Below are positions 11,522 through 14,110 of a stretch of 14,110 bases of DNA, in pieces (positions within the stretch are counted from its first letter, which is position 1; each line of letters starts with the position of its first letter). Location of the stretch: NCBI GenBank assembly GCA_038063175.1, contig JBBTVP010000051.1, positions 1 to 14,110 of the forward strand, written 5' to 3'. The notes below the pieces were generated by a model. The model was not told the DNA's origin and did not search any database. It was given only the letters and a program-made list of their open reading frames with translations. This DNA comes from JBBTVP01 sp038063175. Its GTDB lineage: Bacteria; Patescibacteriota; Minisyncoccia; UBA6257; 1-14-0-10-40-38. Both the position numbers and the translations under genes were made by a program.

Positions 11522-11562
11522 ATAATAACATACATAATATACTCACCATATATACTATGTAT
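11522..11562 (-). promoter_or_regulatory. lexA promoter with candidate operator repeats
   Basis: Minus-strand TATTAT (11522-11527) lies 6 nt before the ATG. Upstream, two ATATACT units (plus strand, 11537-11543 and 11550-11556) are spaced 13 bp apart, and ATACATA (11530-11536) forms an inverted repeat with TATGTAT (11556-11562). Neither the CTGT-N8-ACAG nor the GAAC-N4-GTTC type SOS box is seen. Autoregulation is inferred. Confidence 0.45.
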
Positions 11563-11566
11563 AAAC

Positions 11567-11575
11567 TGTGGATAA
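11567..11575 (-). promoter_or_regulatory. Perfect DnaA-box sequence upstream of lexA
   Basis: Minus strand TTATCCACA, the E. coli consensus DnaA box, 52 bp before the lexA ATG. It is single, with no cluster or AT-rich unwinding element of an origin, so a chance match or a DnaA regulatory site are both possible. Confidence 0.35.
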
Positions 11576-11606
11576 CTATAGCTTATTCCCAAACTATTTA
11601 CCTACA

Positions 11607-11682
11607 CGAGCCGCCCTCCTGGAGGGGAGGGTAAGACTTGGCCTAGCGGCCCGGAGCGCACTCCCCGAGGGAGGGCGGTTCG
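11607..11682. other. GC-rich structured stem-loop element
   Basis: In the lexA-phosphoesterase gap, 11607-11619 (CGAGCCGCCCTCC) pairs with 11670-11682 over 13 bp with one G-U in the plus-strand RNA. An inner GGGGAG (11624-11629) / CTCCCC (11661-11666) stem and an apical GGCC-TAGC-GGCC hairpin follow. The wobble pairs only in plus-strand RNA. Neither side has a T-run, so it is not a classic terminator for the phosphoesterase gene. No known RNA family recognised. Confidence 0.55.
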
Positions 11683-11700
11683 CTTGTATCTTCAATCTTC

Positions 11701-13275
11701 TTACTGAATAATCTTTGTGATCACGGGCTGGTTGTTTTCGTCTCCGTTCGTCGTATTGGTTGCAATGTATTGAAACATCGTATTTCCGTTTTGCTGAACG
11801 TCAACGAGCCAAAATCCACCTTTGTTTGACGCGTGATCTACTGTTTCGTCGTAGTCGGCAATTCCGTTTTCGTTGTAGTCATACTGACTGATCACCCCCG
11901 GATCGCTTGCCCAGCTAGGAGAATGATCGCCTCCCCGCCCACCAAGAATATAATAATTACCCGTGGGGTCGCCGTCGATATCGAAATCAGTTCCGAAAAG
12001 CGCCTCGTGGTCATGTCCAGAGAACCAGATTGCCCCGCCTGCCTGCTGCATCGCCTGATTTAACTCCTCTTGTTGTCCCAAAAATGGGCCGAGTATCGTG
12101 CCACTTGGTTTTGATTTTAGCTGTCCCCTGCCGTACCAATATTCTCCGTTGCAATCCGGCGGTCCTCCCGCGCCGCCACCCACGAGGTGTTCGGCAAATA
12201 CAAATTTTCTCGGGGCGTTACTTGAAGCAAGGATGTTGCCAAACCAATTTCCTTGCGCAGCACCAAGGTTCCACGCGTGAGGAACCGAAGGTAGCGTTGA
12301 CTGATACTTCATCACATCGATGATGGTAAATTGTGCCAAGCCAACCTCGAAACTGTAGTAATTGCCAGTACTATCGCCTCCCGGATACGTAAGCGCGGCA
12401 CTCGGAAGATACTTGAGACGGGCTGCTTCGCTCACATCATCAGTGTCCAGACGATAGCCGCACTTTGCGACTCCGATATTTTGCATGAAGCCATTTTCGC
12501 CTTCGTGATTGCCGTTATAAAACACTCCGGGTACCCGCGCTAAAAGATCTTGAAACTCTCGAATGGTCTGGCGATTCCGAAGTTCGGCCTGGCGCACCGT
12601 TTTTGCCGTGTTCACACCCGCGCTTTCTCCATCCACTGATGAGTTTTGACAATTCAAACAATGTGGCATCATCCGGTCTCCGCCGAATATGACAAACATC
12701 GGATTCCACGAGAGAATATTCGCAACCGTCTGCTGTACATTTTCTATTCCGGAAGCATCTCCATTGTATGCCTTCGCATATTGCTGGAAGTAGTGCGTGT
12801 CGGTGAGATAAGCGAACCGGAATGCCGTCGGGGCTCCCGGCGAAGGAAGTGAACGGAAAGAATTTTGAAACCAGTACTCGGGGGTACCCGTATCTGAATT
12901 CACGCATGCAACCCGGTATTGATACGCGGTATTTGGCGAAAGCGAAAGGATAAAGTCTGCACGCTGATCGCGCGGAATAGTTTGCTGCGGTGTTCCACTC
13001 CAGGTAACCCCATCGGTGCTCGTTTCAGCCCACATAATGCCTGGTTTCCCGAGCCGGAGACTCAACGTAACTTGATTGTGGGTTGGGTTCGTGAGATACG
13101 GCTCATTCAGGATATTGATGCCGCAGGCAATTTGCAGCCGCGCGGGGGGCGGCGGTGCAAAAAGCGAAAGACCAATGTAGTTCATAAAATCCCTCCCGAA
13201 TCCGGATACCGTTAAAAATACAAGCACGAGGAATACCACCGCAACCAAGACCGAAAATCGTTCAAGCCGTGTCAT
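11701..13275 (-). CDS. Membrane-anchored metallophosphoesterase with N-terminal Fn3-like domain
   Basis: Extracytoplasmic calcineurin-like phosphoesterase of 524 aa, similar in layout to purple-acid-phosphatase-type enzymes. An N-terminal membrane segment (about 8-25) is followed by an Fn3-like or PAP N-domain beta region (about 45-145) and the catalytic domain. Metal-site motifs in order: LTDTH (D159, H161), FGGDR (D200), YNGNHEG (N256, H257), FAEH (H363) and SGHDH (H421, H423). All five blocks are present, so activity is expected. An EF-hand-like loop DYNENGIADYDE (466-477) and a DIDGD stretch near 432 suggest calcium binding. ATG at 13275 precedes the signal segment; no SD. A -10 TATACT (13313-13318) with weak -35 gives a leader of about 30 nt. 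Substrate unknown. Confidence 0.92.
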   Translation of the reverse strand: MTRLERFSVLVAVVFLVLVFLTVSGFGRDFMNYIGLSLFAPPPPARLQIACGINILNEPYLTNPTHNQVTLSLRLGKPGIMWAETSTDGVTWSGTPQQTIPRDQRADFILSLSPNTAYQYRVACVNSDTGTPEYWFQNSFRSLPSPGAPTAFRFAYLTDTHYFQQYAKAYNGDASGIENVQQTVANILSWNPMFVIFGGDRMMPHCLNCQNSSVDGESAGVNTAKTVRQAELRNRQTIREFQDLLARVPGVFYNGNHEGENGFMQNIGVAKCGYRLDTDDVSEAARLKYLPSAALTYPGGDSTGNYYSFEVGLAQFTIIDVMKYQSTLPSVPHAWNLGAAQGNWFGNILASSNAPRKFVFAEHLVGGGAGGPPDCNGEYWYGRGQLKSKPSGTILGPFLGQQEELNQAMQQAGGAIWFSGHDHEALFGTDFDIDGDPTGNYYILGGRGGDHSPSWASDPGVISQYDYNENGIADYDETVDHASNKGGFWLVDVQQNGNTMFQYIATNTTNGDENNQPVITKIIQ

Positions 13276-13312
13276 ATAATATTATTGAAATAATTTGTTA
13301 TCTGTTCTGAAA

Positions 13313-13318
13313 AGTATA
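13313..13318 (-). promoter_or_regulatory. -10 box of the metallophosphoesterase gene
   Basis: Minus-strand TATACT (five of six). No good -35 at 16-18 bp. A second AT-rich candidate close to the ATG (TAATAT) cannot be excluded. The 114-bp gap to the AlkD-like gene holds no other clear signal. Confidence 0.35.
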
Positions 13319-13389
13319 CCATGATCGGAAGCATTGTGCGGAGGGTGGCAGTTCTCTCTCTAGCAAAGCAAGATAAATGGTCAAGAGAG

Positions 13390-14097
13390 TCACTTCGTAA
13401 GATATCTTCTGCGTTTTTTCTCCGGAAAACGTTCAATCGCATAGCGGAGCGCCGTCCGAGGCATATGGTGCCCATGTGCTTTCAGAAACCGCTCGAGCGC
13501 TGACTCGCTGCACTGCTTCCCTACCTCCCGAAGCACCCAACCAACTGCTTTATGGATAAGGTCGTGGGGATCATCAAGAAGCTTTTCGGAAATTCGAATT
13601 GAATCACGCCACTCGCCACGCCTCAAAAAGGCGAACGTAGAGATAATCGCAATACGTTTTTCCCAAAGATTCTTTGATTTCGCAAGTCGGTAGAGTGGCT
13701 CGCGGGAACGATTCACTAAATGTTCTCCAACAATTTTATGAGCCGAGAGATCCACAAGATCCCAATTATTTACTCGAGTCGAATGGGAAAGGTAGAAATG
13801 ATAAATGTGCGCTCGAATGGAAGCATTGCCGTGTTCAAACTTCCACACAAGAATGAGAAGCGCAATGAGTCGCGCTTCATGGATGGGTGAGGAGAGAAGT
13901 TTTTGAATTTCAGAAAATGAAATGTTCTGGTTTCGCTTTGCAATCTTCCGTGACTCCGGAACCATAACGCCTGCAAAAACATCTCCCTCGCCATATTCGC
14001 CTTTGCCCGTACGAAAAAAGCGCGCGAGTAATTTCGCTTTTTTCGGACTCCCCGCACGACGAAGCTCGCGTATCACGCGCACCGCATTCGGCTGCAT
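13390..14097 (-). CDS. DNA alkylation repair protein, AlkD-like glycosylase
   Basis: HEAT-like-repeat DNA glycosylase that removes N3- and N7-alkylated purines. The 235-aa product shows the family start (VIRELRRAGSPKKAKLLARFFRTGKGEYGEGDVFAGVMVPESRKIAK), the catalytic-site segment NNWDLVDLSA with W112 and D116 (matching the Trp-x3-Asp spacing of B. cereus AlkD W109/D113), EKRIAIISTFAFLRRGEW, and the C-terminal MPRTALRYAIERFP typical of the family. Length is normal. ATG at 14097 fits the family N-terminus; the frame stays open for the last 13 bases of the window, so a longer start cannot be excluded. No SD is visible. It lies upstream of the phosphoesterase on the same strand, with no evident functional link. 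Confidence 0.93.
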   Translation of the reverse strand: MQPNAVRVIRELRRAGSPKKAKLLARFFRTGKGEYGEGDVFAGVMVPESRKIAKRNQNISFSEIQKLLSSPIHEARLIALLILVWKFEHGNASIRAHIYHFYLSHSTRVNNWDLVDLSAHKIVGEHLVNRSREPLYRLAKSKNLWEKRIAIISTFAFLRRGEWRDSIRISEKLLDDPHDLIHKAVGWVLREVGKQCSESALERFLKAHGHHMPRTALRYAIERFPEKKRRRYLTK

Positions 14098-14110
14098 ACG
14101 GAAATCAATC

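Noticed and set aside
1..14110. CRISPR array, tRNA or rRNA genes, insertion sequence or prophage
   Set aside because: No regularly spaced repeats, no tRNA/rRNA signatures and no transposase or phage genes were found.

Overview
The window looks like chromosomal DNA of a Candidate Phyla Radiation bacterium (Patescibacteria, Parcubacteria-like). Evidence: small dense gene layout, near absence of Shine-Dalgarno (SD) sites on housekeeping genes, an EF-G with an enlarged loop before its DTPGH motif, an S12 with a long N-terminal loop, and many short extracytoplasmic proteins. The phylum assignment is an inference from gene style; no rRNA is present to test it.

Layout. 1-1683: the str operon on the minus strand (rpsL, rpsG, start of fusA) behind a good promoter (TTGACA-N17-TATCGT). 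Its leader and both intercistronic gaps contain striking inverted repeats. 1707-2339: an M50 site-2 protease (minus). 2393-2525: a promoter, three hairpins and a perfect plus-strand terminator with no ORF, a candidate free-standing small RNA. 2563-3051: a four-helix DUF6069-like membrane protein. 3084-3573: a 104-aa orphan gene with its own SD and terminator. 3577-6035: msrB divergent from a glpX-fba pair (fructose-bisphosphatase class II and class I aldolase). 6040-6696: a second solitary SD-bearing gene (169 aa). 6741-6828: a large dyad. 6879-9585: a four-gene minus-strand cell-envelope run (lemA, TPM-domain protein, small anchored beta-domain protein, Fn3-cupredoxin). 9645-10130: msrA. 10152-10715: a third solitary SD-bearing gene, a cupin. 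10847-11562: LexA with a repeat-rich promoter and a perfect DnaA-box sequence upstream. 11607-11682: a GC-rich stem-loop. 11701-13275: an anchored metallophosphoesterase. 13390-14097: AlkD-like DNA glycosylase.

How it fits together. The recognisable functions are translation (S12, S7, EF-G), central carbon metabolism (glpX-fba), methionine sulfoxide repair (MsrA, MsrB), DNA damage response and repair (LexA, AlkD) and envelope or extracytoplasmic proteins (M50, LemA, TPM, cupredoxin, phosphoesterase).

The most interesting pattern is in the start signals. Seven host-style genes have a -10-like hexamer only 6-9 nt before the ATG and no SD, which predicts leaderless mRNAs. Three solitary genes (104 aa, 169 aa, cupin) instead have a longer leader, a strong GGAGG, in two cases a GTG start, and a private terminator. 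These three look like independent single-gene units of separate origin or separate translational control.
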